From Succiniclasticum ruminis DSM 9236 (GTDB lineage Bacteria; Bacillota; Negativicutes; Acidaminococcales; Acidaminococcaceae): a DNA stretch of 35,694 nucleotides. The notes under the pieces were generated by a model that was not told the origin of the DNA, did not search any database, and saw nothing but the letters and a program-made list of their open reading frames with translations. The stretch lies in contig NZ_FONL01000017.1 in NCBI RefSeq assembly GCF_900112895.1, positions 1 to 35,694 of the forward strand, written 5' to 3'. Position numbers and translations under genes: made by a program. Below, one piece after another: positions 14,307-24,108 of the stretch (positions within the stretch are counted from its first letter, which is position 1; every line of letters begins with the position of its first letter).

Positions 14307-15512
14307 ATGGAATACCGGTTCAAAGATTTCAGCGTCCTGCAAAATAATAGCTTAACAAAGGCAAACCAATATGTACGATTTGATAAAGCCGTGGCCGCAG
14401 ATGCAATTCGTTTTCACAAAACCCTGCCCGGTTACGCGCCTGCCCCGTTGGTTGCGTTGCAGGAACAAGCCGCTGCCTGTAGAATTAAAGGTATTTACTG
14501 CAAAGACGAGTCACACCGTTTTGGCCTTAATGCTTTTAAAGGACTAGGCGGAAGTTATGCCATGTTCCGCATCCTCTGCGAAAAGCTGGGGCTGGATTAC
14601 AAAAACATTGATTACCGTTACTTTCAGAAAGAAGAAGTCCGGAAGCAATGCGCCAAAATCCATTTTGTCACAGCCACGGACGGCAATCACGGCAAGGGTG
14701 TTTCCTGGGCCGCAAAGCTGTTTGGCTGCAACGCCACTGTATTTATGCCAAAAGGTTCTGTGGAAGCACGGCGCGTTGCCATCGAAGAAGCGGGCAATGC
14801 TACTGCGCAGATTACGGAATTTAATTATGATCAGGCTGTGGAACATTCCTGGGAACTGGCGCTTAAAAATGGCTGGATACTGATTCAGGATACCGCCTGG
14901 GACGGATACGAACAATATCCGGAATGGATTATCGACGGTTATCTGACATTGGCATCAGAAACCGTAGAACAGTTGGGACTAATTATTCCGACCCACGTTT
15001 TTCTGCAGGCAGGTGTCGGAGCCATGGCGGGTGGCGTTTTGGAGTTTTTTCATTCATGCTATCGTGAAACTCCTCCCATTGTCACTGTCGTTGAACCTGT
15101 GGAAGCCGCCTGCATCTATCAATCTGTGAAAGCCGGTGACGGACAGATTCACACCTTAGAAGGAAATCCTTCAACCATTATGGCCGGTCTGAACTGTGGT
15201 ACGCCCTGCCGGGTAACCTGGCCCGCTATCCGTGACAAAGCAGCTTTCTTCTGCGCCTGTGATGATACCATTACAGAAGAAGGTATGCGTGCCTACGCGA
15301 ACCCGGTTGGCAATGACAAAGCAATCGTCGCCGGAGAATCCGGGGCTGTGACCTACGGTCTCGTCAACCGGATCCTGCAGGATGAAACGCTTCGTAACCT
15401 GTTTAATATCAACGCAGATTCGGTAATCCTGCTTATTAATACCGAAGGCGACACCGATCCGGAAGGCTATCAGAGAATTGTGTATGGAATCCCTCATATA
15501 AAACAGAATTAA
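14307..15512 (+). CDS. dpaL: Diaminopropionate ammonia-lyase, 401 aa
   Basis: The product matches YgeX/DpaL, a fold-type II PLP enzyme that splits 2,3-diaminopropionate to pyruvate and two ammonia. The PLP lysine is Lys78 in GLNAFKGLGGSYA. TATDGNHGKGVSWAAK and FLQAGVGAMAGG are the phosphate-binding and glycine-rich loops. Length agrees with the family (about 400). ATG 14307 has GGAG 10 bases upstream. The earlier in-frame ATG at 14298 would sit one base after it. Threonine dehydratase or cysteine synthase are rejected because the SHRFGLNAFKGLGGSYA segment is specific to DpaL. It fits an amino-acid-fermenting anaerobe. It is followed by a strong terminator, so probably monocistronic. Confidence 0.93.
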   Translation: MEYRFKDFSVLQNNSLTKANQYVRFDKAVAADAIRFHKTLPGYAPAPLVALQEQAAACRIKGIYCKDESHRFGLNAFKGLGGSYAMFRILCEKLGLDYKNIDYRYFQKEEVRKQCAKIHFVTATDGNHGKGVSWAAKLFGCNATVFMPKGSVEARRVAIEEAGNATAQITEFNYDQAVEHSWELALKNGWILIQDTAWDGYEQYPEWIIDGYLTLASETVEQLGLIIPTHVFLQAGVGAMAGGVLEFFHSCYRETPPIVTVVEPVEAACIYQSVKAGDGQIHTLEGNPSTIMAGLNCGTPCRVTWPAIRDKAAFFCACDDTITEEGMRAYANPVGNDKAIVAGESGAVTYGLVNRILQDETLRNLFNINADSVILLINTEGDTDPEGYQRIVYGIPHIKQN

Positions 15513-15528
15513 TTATTTTGAACGCTAG

Positions 15529-15558
15529 AAAAACCTGATGTTCAGCATCAGGTTTTTT
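15529..15558. terminator. Terminator after dpaL
   Basis: ACCTGATG-TTCAG-CATCAGGT followed by six T. The A run on the other side also lets it work for the leftward copA transcript ending at 15650. Confidence 0.88.
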
Positions 15559-15649
15559 CTTTGGAAACAATAATATTAGTTTGTCAGAAAAAAGACTGAA
15601 GCAAAACTAAGTGAACATTTTTGCGAAGCCTTTTTCCTAAAATCAAATA

Positions 15650-15853
15650 TTACTTCACGAGTTCATACCCTGCATCGGTAATCGCCTTTTCGAATTCCGC
15701 CACCGGAATGTCGCGGTCAGCCTTCACCGTAGCGGTTTTAGCTTCCAGACTTACATCTACCGAAGTTACGCCCTCCAGTTTCGCCAACGCGTTTGTCACA
15801 TGTTTCTGGCAATGTGCACAGGTCATTCCTTCCACTTTTAATACTTTTTCCAT
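15650..15853 (-). CDS. copZ: Nested in-frame CopZ copper chaperone, 67 aa
   Basis: Inside copA and in the same frame, AGGAGG lies 7 bases before ATG 15853. Translation from there gives [20 protein letters not shown] ... [10 protein letters not shown], a full-length copper chaperone with the Cu(I)-binding CxxC (residues 12-15). The upstream copA frame reads through without a stop. Either a stop codon between formerly separate copA and copZ was lost, leaving a fusion that can still make free CopZ, or a base change or sequencing error removed it. Independent translation is an inference from the ribosome site. Confidence 0.6.
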   Translation of the reverse strand: MEKVLKVEGMTCAHCQKHVTNALAKLEGVTSVDVSLEAKTATVKADRDIPVAEFEKAITDAGYELVK

Positions 15854-18382
15854 AGTTGAACCTCCTGTAATACTTATATTTTTATTATCTTTACCGGCAT
15901 TCACCGGTACCATACCCAGACTTTTCAGCTGCACAATTCCGGTTTCCGTTGCTGCTTTGCTCTTCACCGCCACAGTCGGCTTAAATCCTTTCAACCGCAA
16001 CGCGTTAGTTACCACCGAAACGGAACTCAGGCTCATAGCCGCAGCCCCGAACATGGGATTGAGATGGATGCCCCAGTGCACCAGCGCGCCCGCTGCCACC
16101 GGAATACAGACCACATTATAGAAGAAAGCCCAGAATAGATCTTCTTTTATTTTTTTGATGACATCTTTACTGAGACGAACCGCATCTACCGCATCCAGCA
16201 AATCGCTTTTCATCAGTACGATATCCGCGCTTTCAATGGCCACGTCCGTACCGGCGCCGATTGCAATGCCCACATCCGCCCGCGCCAGAGCCGGCGAGTC
16301 GTTTATACCGTCCCCGATCATGGCTACTTTATGGCCTTCCGCCTGCAGGTCCGCGATCACTTTTTCTTTTCCTTCCGGCAGCACGCCGGCAATGACCCGT
16401 GGAATATCCATCCGTTTCTGAATCGCTTCCGCCGTCCGCTGGTTGTCACCGGTCAACATCACTACGTTAATTCCCAGTTTTTTAAATTCCGAGATAGCCT
16501 GCCGGCTGGTAGCCTTTTCCCTGTCCGCCACGGAAACAATACCCAGCAATTCTTTATCTTTTGCAAACAACAACGGAGTTTTGCCTTCATCCGCCAGTTT
16601 ATCCAACTGGACGGCAACGGACGTAACGTCAATACCTGCCTCTTCCATCAGCTTATCATTGCCCGCGTAAAACTTGCTTCCGTTTTGTTCCGCCTGCACG
16701 CCTTTGCCGAAGAGTGTAACAAAATTATCCATCTTCGGAACTGCAATCTGCTTTTCCGTTGTATATTCCATCACGGCGCCTGCCAGGGGATGACTACTGC
16801 CATGCTCCAGCCCTGCCGCTGCAGAAAGCAGCGATGCAAAATCCGGATTCGTTTCATCGGCGGCACCGCGAAGCAGAATTACATCGGTGACCCGGGGCCT
16901 GCCTTCCGTAATTGTGCCCGTCTTATCCAATACTACAGTATCTAAGTTATGGGCTGTTTCCAACGCTTCCCCGGATTTGATCAGGATCCCATTTTCCGCG
17001 CCTTTGCCGGTTCCCACCATAATGGCCACCGGAGTAGCCAGGCCCAGCGCGCAGGGGCAACTGATGACCAGCACACTGATGGCACAGCTGAAAGCGAATT
17101 CAAAAGTCTCGCCCCACAGCAGCCAGAAAATACAGGTTGCCAGTGCGATGAGCATTACCACCGGTACAAACACACCGGCTATTTTATCCGCCATGCGGGC
17201 AATGGGAGCCTTGCTGCTGCTGGCTTCGTCCACCAGCCGGATAATCTGGCTGATCGTGCTGTCTTCCCCTACCCGTTGGGCTGTAAAATGAATAAACCCG
17301 GTTTTGTTGATGGTAGCGCTGATGACTTTATCTCCCGGCTGTTTTTCCACCGGGATGCTCTCCCCGGTAATGGCCGCTTCATCCACGCTGGTAGTGCCGC
17401 TGATAATCACCCCGTCTGCCGGAATGCTTTCACCGGGGCGTACCACGATTTCATCGCCTTCCACCAGTTCTTCCGCCGGAATGACGACTTCCGCGCCGTC
17501 CCGGATGACCGCAGCCTGTTTCGGTGCCAGGTCCATCAGTTTTTCAATGGCGCTGGAGGTGCGGCCTTTGGAACGGGCTTCCAGCCATTTGCCGAAGGTA
17601 ATCAGGGTGACGATCATACCTGCCGATTCAAAATACAGATTCATGCGGTACAGATCCACCAGCGCCACATCGCCGTGGCCCAGGCCCCATCCGATACGGT
17701 AGATGGCAAAAATACCGTAAAGCAACGCCGCGCCGGAACCTACCGCCACCAGCGTATCCATATTAGGACCGCCCATGGCCAGGCTCTTAAATCCGCTGAT
17801 AAAAAACTTTTTATTGATAATCAGAATGGGCAATACCAGGATGAATTCCGTAAAAGCCAGCCAGATTGCATTGTTGGTTCCGTAAAAATAATTCTGCAAA
17901 ATGTCCGGAACCGCAAAACCGAAAAATTTCGCAAACATGGGCGTCATGGAAAGAATCAGCACCGGAATTAAAAATACCAGCGACCACATAAGCCGGTGAT
18001 GCATTTCCGCAATAGCTTCTCTCGATGCTTTCACCGCCGGATTTTCTTTCGGTTTTTTTGCTTTTGCAGAAGAAGAACCGGCTGCTTTGCCGCTGCCTGC
18101 CGATTCCTTACTGCTGCCGGCCCCTGCGCTGGCGGTTGAACCTGACTCTGTTTTACCGTTGCGGCCCGTTTCCACCCGTTCGGCGCCGTAGCCGGCATCC
18201 ACTACAGCCTGAACAATGTTCTCTTCATTTAATTTCGTTTCGTCATATTCCACCTGCATGGAATTGGTCAGCAGGTTCACGCTGGCTTTTCCTATTCCGT
18301 CCAGCTTATTTACCGCTTTTTCCACGCGGCTGGAGCAGGCGCTGCAGGTCATACCTGTGACGATGTATTTTTCTTTCTTCAT
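15650..18382 (-). CDS. copA: Copper-translocating P1B-type ATPase with fused C-terminal CopZ domain, 910 aa
   Basis: The ATPase pumps Cu(I) out of the cytoplasm. In order: an N-terminal heavy-metal domain (GMTCSAC, CxxC at 13-16), a Gly/Ser/Ala-rich linker (about 75-115), membrane helices, the actuator motif TGES, the metal-site helix SCPCALG, the phosphorylation motif [11 protein letters not shown] in SSHPLAG, and [11 protein letters not shown]. After the last helices a linker of about 40 residues leads to a second heavy-metal domain (844-910, GMTCAHC) that is a complete CopZ chaperone. That domain keeps its own ribosome site and ATG (separate entry). AAAGG upstream supports ATG 18382. It lies downstream of csoR, 102 bases away, and shares its copper-controlled promoter. 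Confidence 0.96.
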   Translation of the reverse strand: MKKEKYIVTGMTCSACSSRVEKAVNKLDGIGKASVNLLTNSMQVEYDETKLNEENIVQAVVDAGYGAERVETGRNGKTESGSTASAGAGSSKESAGSGKAAGSSSAKAKKPKENPAVKASREAIAEMHHRLMWSLVFLIPVLILSMTPMFAKFFGFAVPDILQNYFYGTNNAIWLAFTEFILVLPILIINKKFFISGFKSLAMGGPNMDTLVAVGSGAALLYGIFAIYRIGWGLGHGDVALVDLYRMNLYFESAGMIVTLITFGKWLEARSKGRTSSAIEKLMDLAPKQAAVIRDGAEVVIPAEELVEGDEIVVRPGESIPADGVIISGTTSVDEAAITGESIPVEKQPGDKVISATINKTGFIHFTAQRVGEDSTISQIIRLVDEASSSKAPIARMADKIAGVFVPVVMLIALATCIFWLLWGETFEFAFSCAISVLVISCPCALGLATPVAIMVGTGKGAENGILIKSGEALETAHNLDTVVLDKTGTITEGRPRVTDVILLRGAADETNPDFASLLSAAAGLEHGSSHPLAGAVMEYTTEKQIAVPKMDNFVTLFGKGVQAEQNGSKFYAGNDKLMEEAGIDVTSVAVQLDKLADEGKTPLLFAKDKELLGIVSVADREKATSRQAISEFKKLGINVVMLTGDNQRTAEAIQKRMDIPRVIAGVLPEGKEKVIADLQAEGHKVAMIGDGINDSPALARADVGIAIGAGTDVAIESADIVLMKSDLLDAVDAVRLSKDVIKKIKEDLFWAFFYNVVCIPVAAGALVHWGIHLNPMFGAAAMSLSSVSVVTNALRLKGFKPTVAVKSKAATETGIVQLKSLGMVPVNAGKDNKNISITGGSTMEKVLKVEGMTCAHCQKHVTNALAKLEGVTSVDVSLEAKTATVKADRDIPVAEFEKAITDAGYELVK

Positions 18383-18484
18383 AACTGCCTTTCTGCCTGC
18401 AACGCCTTGGTTGCAACCATATCTTTTGTTACGTTGTAACTCGGTTTCCCTTTATGCAGACAAACACCTGCCTGCAGATTCTTC

Positions 18485-18874
18485 TTACTTCATCAGCTTC
18501 TGCACCAATGTTACCAGCTCATCCACTACTTCATCCTTACCGTTACGGATATCATCCACCACACAGCCGTGGATATGCTGGGCCAGCAATTCTTTGTTGA
18601 AAGCGTTCAGTGCGCTCTGGATTGCGCTGACCTGAATGAGGATATCGACACAGTAACGATCCTCTTCCACCATCTTTTCGATGCCACGGACCTGGCCTTC
18701 GATCAGCTTCAGGCGGCGGATCATGCTTTTGTATTCTTTGCTGTTAACATCCCGGTATTTGTGTTTCACACAATCACAGCAGGAAGACCCGGACATGGTC
18801 TCTCCTGCATGGGAGTTTGCAGTTGCAGCACAACAAGAATTCTCCTCTTTTGCCATTATTTCTTCTTTTGCCAT
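18485..18874 (-). CDS. csoR: Copper-sensing repressor CsoR with Cys-rich N-terminal extension, 129 aa
   Basis: The CsoR/DUF156 core begins at SKEYKSMIRRLKLIEGQVRG. It carries the copper ligands Cys in RYCVDIL and the His/Cys pair in QHIHGC, and ends in VDELVTLVQKLMK. Cu(I) binding releases it from DNA. Unlike the usual 85-105-residue proteins, about 40 residues precede the core, including SCCAATANSHAGETM and SSCCDCVKHKY: five cysteines and two histidines that might bind extra metal. AAGAAGG 7 bases upstream supports ATG 18874. ATG 18856 would shorten the extension only slightly, and a longer frame to 18976 reads through the leader. It is first gene of csoR-copA and represses its own promoter. 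Confidence 0.93.
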   Translation of the reverse strand: MAKEEIMAKEENSCCAATANSHAGETMSGSSCCDCVKHKYRDVNSKEYKSMIRRLKLIEGQVRGIEKMVEEDRYCVDILIQVSAIQSALNAFNKELLAQHIHGCVVDDIRNGKDEVVDELVTLVQKLMK

Positions 18875-18997
18875 TTTCAAACCTTCTTCTTTCACACAAA
18901 AGGGGGGAAGAACTGCAGGCCTTCTCCCTGCCTGCAGTTCCATCATTCCGGCAGCAGCCGGTGAGAGTCCGGCCACTGTTTATCAGAATCCTTCTCC

Positions 18998-19060
18998 TAT
19001 ACCCCCATAGGGTATTTACCTGGACAAAAATAATATACCCCACAGGGGTATATTTGTCAA
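18998..19060 (-). promoter_or_regulatory. CsoR-controlled promoter and two operators
   Basis: On the minus strand TTGACA (19055-19060), 17 bases, TATATT (19032-19037). A perfect inverted repeat with 9-base arms ATATACCCC and GGGGTATAT around ACA (19033-19053) fills the spacer and covers the -10. A second, slightly degenerate box TATACCCCCATAGGGTAT lies at 18998-19015, downstream of the start site. These match the known CsoR box (TATACCCC..GGGGTATA). Confidence 0.92.
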
Positions 19061-19123
19061 GAGAAAACTCTTTTATTTTTATAAAATGCCAATTGTTGCA
19101 ATACGACCGGCAGGCAAATACTT

Positions 19124-20011
19124 TTACTGCCGCATTAAGAAATTATAAAGAGCGCCAAGCATGCCCGCATCATTTTGCAACGCGGCAAACCGCAGCGTCA
19201 GTTTTCCATACACCAACGGGAACAGCTTTTCCCGCAACGCTATATCCAGCAACGGATACAGATATGCTTCCTGTGCGGCAATGCCGCCGCCTACGATGAT
19301 CCGTTCCGGATTTAGAATATAACAAATATTGGCGATGCCAGTCGCAAGGTCATCCATCTGTCTGGCAATGGCAGCCGCAGCTTCTTCGTCTCCGCTCTGT
19401 GCCAGGGCAAAAATTTTTCTGCCATCCAGCGCAGTTTCCGGAATTCCTTTTGCCGCTGCTACGTTACGGATCAGCGCCCGGGTGGACGCCATCTCCTCCC
19501 ATGTGCATTCCGGTGTAATATGCTGCAGTCCCGCTTCCCCGCCGAAGCAGGCCGCGCCGTGGATCACCCGGCCGTCCAGCAGGGCACAGCCGCCGATTCC
19601 GGTTCCGACAGTAATACAGAACAGCGATTTCGCCCCTTGTCCGGCGCCCAGCCAGTATTCTCCCAGCGCCGCGGCGTTTACATCGTTCTCCACCGTACAG
19701 GGCAGACCGCAGCGTATTTCCAGCCGTTCTCCCAACGCCGTACCCGGATAACCCGGAAAATACTTCGGCGCATATAAAATCAAACCTTTTTCCGGATCGA
19801 CCACGCCTGCAGTGGAAACCGCAATCCCACGCAAACTGTATTCCTGCCGGTATTGTTCCGTGACGGAAGCCAGACTATCCACCAGCCCATCCACACCTTT
19901 TTGGGTAATTACATTGGGAATTTCGTTTTTTTGCAACAGCGCGCCATTTTCTCCGGCCACGCCAAATTTTACGGAAGTTCCGCCAATATCAAAACACATG
20001 TAATGTTTCAT
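19124..20011 (-). CDS. ROK-family sugar kinase, 295 aa
   Basis: The ATP-binding motifs of ROK kinases are clear: CFDIGGTSVKFGV at the N-terminus, ENDVNAAALGEYWLGAG (catalytic Asp), VGTGIGGCALLDG, and GGGIAAQEAYLYP near the C-terminus. The His of GEAGLQHI is present, but the CxCGxxGCxE zinc cluster of classic glucokinases is replaced by PECTWEEMAST. It therefore belongs to the zinc-free subgroup, and the sugar (glucose, N-acetylmannosamine, other) cannot be fixed. It lies 8 bases after ppaC with GAGGA upstream of ATG 20011, so is translated from the same transcript. Cytoplasmic. Confidence 0.88.
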   Translation of the reverse strand: MKHYMCFDIGGTSVKFGVAGENGALLQKNEIPNVITQKGVDGLVDSLASVTEQYRQEYSLRGIAVSTAGVVDPEKGLILYAPKYFPGYPGTALGERLEIRCGLPCTVENDVNAAALGEYWLGAGQGAKSLFCITVGTGIGGCALLDGRVIHGAACFGGEAGLQHITPECTWEEMASTRALIRNVAAAKGIPETALDGRKIFALAQSGDEEAAAAIARQMDDLATGIANICYILNPERIIVGGGIAAQEAYLYPLLDIALREKLFPLVYGKLTLRFAALQNDAGMLGALYNFLMRQ

Positions 20012-20019
20012 GCTTATCC

Positions 20020-21657
20020 TCAGTCCATTTTCTTAAAAGCTTCCGTCAGCGGCGGAATTACCTGCTTTTTCCGGCTCAGTACGCCCGGCAGATGATAGTA
20101 CCCCGCAGCGTCCCGGTCGCCAAAAGCCAGATCCAGCACACTGTCCCGGCAGCCCGCCTCCAGAAGATCCGTAGCTTCGCCCAGCACGTCCGTCACCATC
20201 AGCAGCGACATATCATAGTTTTCTCGTTTTCTGAATTCGTCCAGAGCCTTTTGCAATTCCGGAAGTTTTTCCATGGCCAGCTGCCGGTCCATAATATTAA
20301 TCTGGCTCACCGTGACCCGCACATCCCCGAAATCAAACTCCTTGAAGTCGTTGCGGATAATATCTGCCGGAGCCATGGTGTTCAGCACGCTCCCGGCCCG
20401 CAGCAGCTGCATGGCAAAGTCTTCCGGGTCTTCAATGCCCGCCTGTACTGCCAGCCGTTTGGCCGCGGCCCGGTCCGCCTCCGTCGTAGTAGGGGAACGG
20501 AAATACAACGTATCCGAAACCATAGCGGCAAACAGGATGCCCGCAATATTAGGCGGCATGCCTATGTCATGGTTCCACATCATGTTGGCGATAATCGTAG
20601 CCGTGGAACCTACCGGTTCCTGCCGGATGTAAATCGGCGCACCGGTAGTAAGGCCCCCCAGCCGGTGGTGGTCGATAATCTCCAGGATCTGCGTTTCTTC
20701 AATGCCTTCCACCGCCTGGCTCCGCTCGTTGTGATCTACCAGGATGACCTGCTGCCGTTCCGGCTCCAGCATCATGCCCCGGTCGATGATTCCGATATAT
20801 TTTCCCTTTCGCAGCACAGGATAGGTTACATATTTGGCCGAAAGGATTTTTTCCTTTACATCCGCCAACAGGTCCGTTTCATTGAAGCATACCACCGGGG
20901 ACGTCATGATCAGCTTCGCGGGAATGCTCTGGTTGATCAGCCGCGCCGTGCGGTAACTGTCAAAGGGCGTAACGATAATCACGTCATCCCTTGCTTCCGC
21001 CAGCCGGATAATTTCCTCCGAAACATCGGTATTTCTGGTCAGCACCAGGCAGATGCCGCCGATTCCCAACAGTTCCTTCTGCACATCTTCCCGGTCCCCC
21101 AGGATGATCATATCCCCGGGCGCCACATCCGCCAGAATCGTCGCCGCCTGAGACGCGCCCAGCTTGATCTTGCCGGAAAAGGTTTTCCCGATATCCCCGC
21201 AAAGCAGCCTGCCTTCCAGCGTACTGACAATATTGGCATAGCTGACGGAACCATCCTCCAGTTCCTTGATGGATTCCTCTTCGTAATAACGTTTGGCCAA
21301 ATCGCCTACCGTGATGATGCCGGTCACATTTCCCTCTGTGTCCAACACCGGCACGGACTTCAGCCGGGGATTTTCCACAAACAACTTGCCTGCTTCCCGC
21401 AGCGTAGCCTGCATGCCCACGGCCGGCGCCTGCAGAAGCCTGATATCTTCCAGGGAAGGATAAAAATAATTAATCAGCCGGGGCGCCGGAATTTTAAAAT
21501 AATCCAGTACGAACTCCGTTTCCGGATTCAGTTTGCCCGCACGGGCCGGTTCCGCATTCCAGCCCTGCTGCTTTTTCAGATAGGCATAGGCAATAGCCGA
21601 GCAGACCGAGTCGGTATCCGGATGCTGGTGACCGATGATAAGAACAGGTTTATTCAT
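20020..21657 (-). CDS. ppaC: Manganese-dependent family II inorganic pyrophosphatase with CBS and DRTGG domains, 545 aa
   Basis: The DHH phosphoesterase core is split. The N-terminal part has IGHQHPDTDSVCSAIAYAYL, and after a regulatory insert the core continues with VDHNE, EIIDHHRLGG and the C-terminal DHHA2 domain. The insert (about residues 70-290) contains a CBS domain (SVPVLDTEGNVTGIITVGDL), a DRTGG-type domain and a second CBS half (TYPVLRKGKYIGIIDRG). This is the nucleotide-regulated CBS-PPase type known in clostridia. It hydrolyses pyrophosphate to phosphate, and adenine nucleotides or Ap4A are usual effectors of the family. GGGAGG before ATG 21657 and an extended -10 promoter just upstream support independent transcription from the his operon. 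Confidence 0.95.
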   Translation of the reverse strand: MNKPVLIIGHQHPDTDSVCSAIAYAYLKKQQGWNAEPARAGKLNPETEFVLDYFKIPAPRLINYFYPSLEDIRLLQAPAVGMQATLREAGKLFVENPRLKSVPVLDTEGNVTGIITVGDLAKRYYEEESIKELEDGSVSYANIVSTLEGRLLCGDIGKTFSGKIKLGASQAATILADVAPGDMIILGDREDVQKELLGIGGICLVLTRNTDVSEEIIRLAEARDDVIIVTPFDSYRTARLINQSIPAKLIMTSPVVCFNETDLLADVKEKILSAKYVTYPVLRKGKYIGIIDRGMMLEPERQQVILVDHNERSQAVEGIEETQILEIIDHHRLGGLTTGAPIYIRQEPVGSTATIIANMMWNHDIGMPPNIAGILFAAMVSDTLYFRSPTTTEADRAAAKRLAVQAGIEDPEDFAMQLLRAGSVLNTMAPADIIRNDFKEFDFGDVRVTVSQINIMDRQLAMEKLPELQKALDEFRKRENYDMSLLMVTDVLGEATDLLEAGCRDSVLDLAFGDRDAAGYYHLPGVLSRKKQVIPPLTEAFKKMD

Positions 21658-21698
21658 AACTGCCTCCCTGACACTGCTAAAACTTAATTTAATATATT

Positions 21699-21707
21699 AT
21701 TATACCA
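21699..21707 (-). promoter_or_regulatory. Extended -10 promoter of ppaC
   Basis: The minus strand reads TGGTATAAT, an extended -10 box, directly after the his operon terminator and about 40 bases before ATG 21657. No good -35 box is present. Confidence 0.5.
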
Positions 21708-21738
21708 TAAAAAAACGTCTGCACCTTACGATGCAGAC
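21708..21738 (-). terminator. Terminator of the his operon
   Basis: On the minus strand GTCTGCA (21732-21738) pairs with TGCAGAC (21717-21723) around 8 bases, followed by G and a run of T, 70 bases after the hisIE stop. Confidence 0.85.
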
Positions 21739-21808
21739 ATTTCTGTTTATAAAATCATCGGATGCAGCTCTTTTTTCACCGGGCATATTTTAGCTGTTCG
21801 GTTAAATC

Positions 21809-22483
21809 TCAATATTTACTGTTGTTTTCCTTTGACCTTCTGCCGGACAATTCATGCAGCAATTCTGCCGGAGTAATGCCGTGGTACGCCAGCAGCACCA
21901 TGCAGTGATACCAGAGGTCGCTCATTTCGTAAATTACTTCCTGACGGCTGTTGTTCTTGGAAGCGATGATGGTCTCCGCCGACTCTTCGCCCACCTTCTT
22001 TAAAATCTTGTCCTGTCCTTTCATGAACAGGTACTTGGTATAACTCTTTTCGCCGCCGTGTTCCCGTTTGTACAGGATGACCCGGTACAGTTCTGCCAGA
22101 ACGCCGTAGATGCTTTCGTTGTCCGGTTCCGGAACAGGCAGGTTTCTGCCTTCCCCTTCATTCCACAGGGGATTGAAGAAGCAGGAGCGATGCCCCGTAT
22201 GGCAGGCTGCGCCTGTCTGATCCACTTTCACCAGCAAAGCATCCCCGTCACAATCATAGGTGATGGATTCCACTTTCTGCATGTGGCCGCTGGTAGCGCC
22301 CTTGTTCCACAATTCCTGACGGCTGCGGCTCCAGAACCAGGTATAGCCGGTTTCCACCGTCTTGGCCAGACTCTCGCCGTTCATATAGGCCAGCATCAGC
22401 ACTTCATCACTGTACACATCCTGCACGATGGCAGGGATCAATCCCTTGTCATCAAATTTCAGATTAGAAAAATCAATTTTCAT
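21809..22483 (-). CDS. hisIE: Bifunctional phosphoribosyl-AMP cyclohydrolase / phosphoribosyl-ATP pyrophosphatase, 224 aa
   Basis: The N-terminal HisI domain (to about residue 110) has the characteristic [27 protein letters not shown] and [20 protein letters not shown] segments with metal-binding Asp and Cys residues. The C-terminal HisE domain has [20 protein letters not shown] and [18 protein letters not shown]. It catalyses steps 2 and 3 of histidine synthesis. The ATG overlaps the hisF stop (TAATG), indicating translational coupling. It is the last gene of the operon. Confidence 0.96.
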   Translation of the reverse strand: MKIDFSNLKFDDKGLIPAIVQDVYSDEVLMLAYMNGESLAKTVETGYTWFWSRSRQELWNKGATSGHMQKVESITYDCDGDALLVKVDQTGAACHTGHRSCFFNPLWNEGEGRNLPVPEPDNESIYGVLAELYRVILYKREHGGEKSYTKYLFMKGQDKILKKVGEESAETIIASKNNSRQEVIYEMSDLWYHCMVLLAYHGITPAELLHELSGRRSKENNSKY

Positions 22484-23241
22484 TACAGTCTCACCTCTAC
22501 TCCTTTATCCCGCAGGTACTGTTTCACCTGCCGGATCGTAAACGTTTTGTAATGGAATACGGAAGCCGCCAGCACCGCATCTGCCTTTCCCAGCGCAAGC
22601 ACATCATAAAAATGTTCCAGGGTACCGGCGCCGCCGCTGGCAATGACAGGCACGTTCACCGCTTCCGCCACTGCTCTCGTCAGGGGAATATCGTAACCGT
22701 TTTTGGTACCGTCCGCGTCCATGCTGGTCAGCAGGATCTCACCGGCCCCCAGGTTCACCGCTTTCTTCACCCATTCCAGACAGTCGAGCCCCGTAGGCGT
22801 CCTGCCGCCGTTCACATAAATTTCCCAACGGTCCGTGCCGCAGCGTTTTGCGTCGACTGCCAGCACAATGCACTGACTGCCGAACAGTTCCGCACCCCGG
22901 GCGATCAGGTCCGGATTTTTTACCGCCGCCGTATTCAGCGAAGTTTTGTCCGCTCCCGCATTCAGACAGTTGCGGATGTCTTCCACGGTACTGATGCCGC
23001 CGCCCACCGTCAGGGGCATAAACGCCTTGCCCGCCGTCCGGTTGATGACATCCAGCATGGACTTGCGTTTTTCCACGCTGGCGGTGATATCCAGAAACAC
23101 CAGCTCATCCGCGCCTTCCCTGTCATAGACGGAAGCCAGCTCCACCGGGTCGCCTGCGTCCCGCAGACCTACAAAATTCGTGCCTTTTACGACCCGCCCT
23201 TCTTTTACGTCCAGGCAGGGAATGATTCGTTTGGTCAGCAT
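22483..23241 (-). CDS. hisF: Imidazole glycerol phosphate synthase cyclase subunit, 252 aa
   Basis: A (beta/alpha)8 barrel with [20 protein letters not shown] at the start (catalytic Asp11), [24 protein letters not shown] (second catalytic Asp) and [13 protein letters not shown] phosphate-binding loops. With HisH it makes imidazole glycerol phosphate and AICAR. Family length fits. AGGGG 6 bases before ATG 23241. A 110-base gap without a gene separates it from hisA, longer than elsewhere in the operon. Confidence 0.97.
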   Translation of the reverse strand: MLTKRIIPCLDVKEGRVVKGTNFVGLRDAGDPVELASVYDREGADELVFLDITASVEKRKSMLDVINRTAGKAFMPLTVGGGISTVEDIRNCLNAGADKTSLNTAAVKNPDLIARGAELFGSQCIVLAVDAKRCGTDRWEIYVNGGRTPTGLDCLEWVKKAVNLGAGEILLTSMDADGTKNGYDIPLTRAVAEAVNVPVIASGGAGTLEHFYDVLALGKADAVLAASVFHYKTFTIRQVKQYLRDKGVEVRL

Positions 23242-23351
23242 GTTGTTCCCCTTTACTATTATAGCAAACTTAGCTTTGTGAAACCATGCGCAGCGGCTCG
23301 ATTTCGCAGTTATTTCAGAATTAGCAACCCTCTCCGGCTGCTGCCGAATTG

Positions 23352-24086
23352 TTACGCTTTGCCTTTGGCCACAGCCAGTGCTTCTTTTAAATCCACTTTG
23401 CCGGCATACAGCGCTTTTCCGATTATCACGCCTTCAATACCGTCCTGCTCACGGGCCATAACCTTTTTCACATCTTCAATCGAAGCCACGCCGCCGCTGG
23501 CAATAACTTTCACGCCGCTGGCTTTAGCCAGTTCTGCCGTCGCTTCCACATTCACGCCCTGCAGTTTTCCGTCCCGGCTGATATCCGTAAAAATAATATG
23601 CCGGATACCGATTTCCGCCATCCGCTTTCCCAGCTCCAGATAATTCATACCGCCGGAAACGCCCCAGCCTTCCACAGCCACTTCACCGTTTTTTGCATCA
23701 ATGCCCGCTACCGCCTGACCGGGAAAATATTTACAGATTTCCCGGGTTTCCGCCGGATTCCGGGCTGCCAGACTGCCTAAAATGACCCGGGTCACGCCCA
23801 GATCCAGCATGCGGGATACCGCGTGCAAATCGCGGATGCCTCCGCCTACTTCCACTTTCATGTTACCGGCCTTCGCCAGAATACGCCGGATCACTTCCAG
23901 ATTCCGGCTTTCCCCGGCCAAAGCACCGTCCAAATCTACCACGTGGAGAAATTCCGCTCCCGCGTCCCGGAACTGTTCCGCCACGGCAGCCGGATCATCC
24001 GCATACACCGTTTCCTGTTTAAAATCGCCTTCCACCAGGCGCACTGCTTTTCCATTCCGCAAATCAATTGCAGGAAAAATAATCAT
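23352..24086 (-). CDS. hisA: ProFAR isomerase, 244 aa
   Basis: The barrel starts [20 protein letters not shown] with the catalytic Asp8, then [34 protein letters not shown] (second catalytic Asp) and VIASGGVAS. It performs the Amadori rearrangement of step 4. It is paralogous to HisF, as usual. The upstream ribosome site is weak (GAAGAG), and it follows hisH by 22 bases. Confidence 0.97.
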   Translation of the reverse strand: MIIFPAIDLRNGKAVRLVEGDFKQETVYADDPAAVAEQFRDAGAEFLHVVDLDGALAGESRNLEVIRRILAKAGNMKVEVGGGIRDLHAVSRMLDLGVTRVILGSLAARNPAETREICKYFPGQAVAGIDAKNGEVAVEGWGVSGGMNYLELGKRMAEIGIRHIIFTDISRDGKLQGVNVEATAELAKASGVKVIASGGVASIEDVKKVMAREQDGIEGVIIGKALYAGKVDLKEALAVAKGKA

Positions 24087-24108
24087 AGTGTCTCTTCTTT
24101 CTGATAAA

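Noticed and set aside
18485-18976. Longer CsoR starting at 18976
   Set aside because: The added residues read through the leader next to the operators and have no ribosome site, whereas ATG 18874 has one.
20092-23643. Very long rightward open frames opposite ppaC and the hisF/hisA region
   Set aside because: They are antisense to clear enzyme genes, His/Arg-rich without motifs, lack ribosome sites and reflect codon bias of the real strand.
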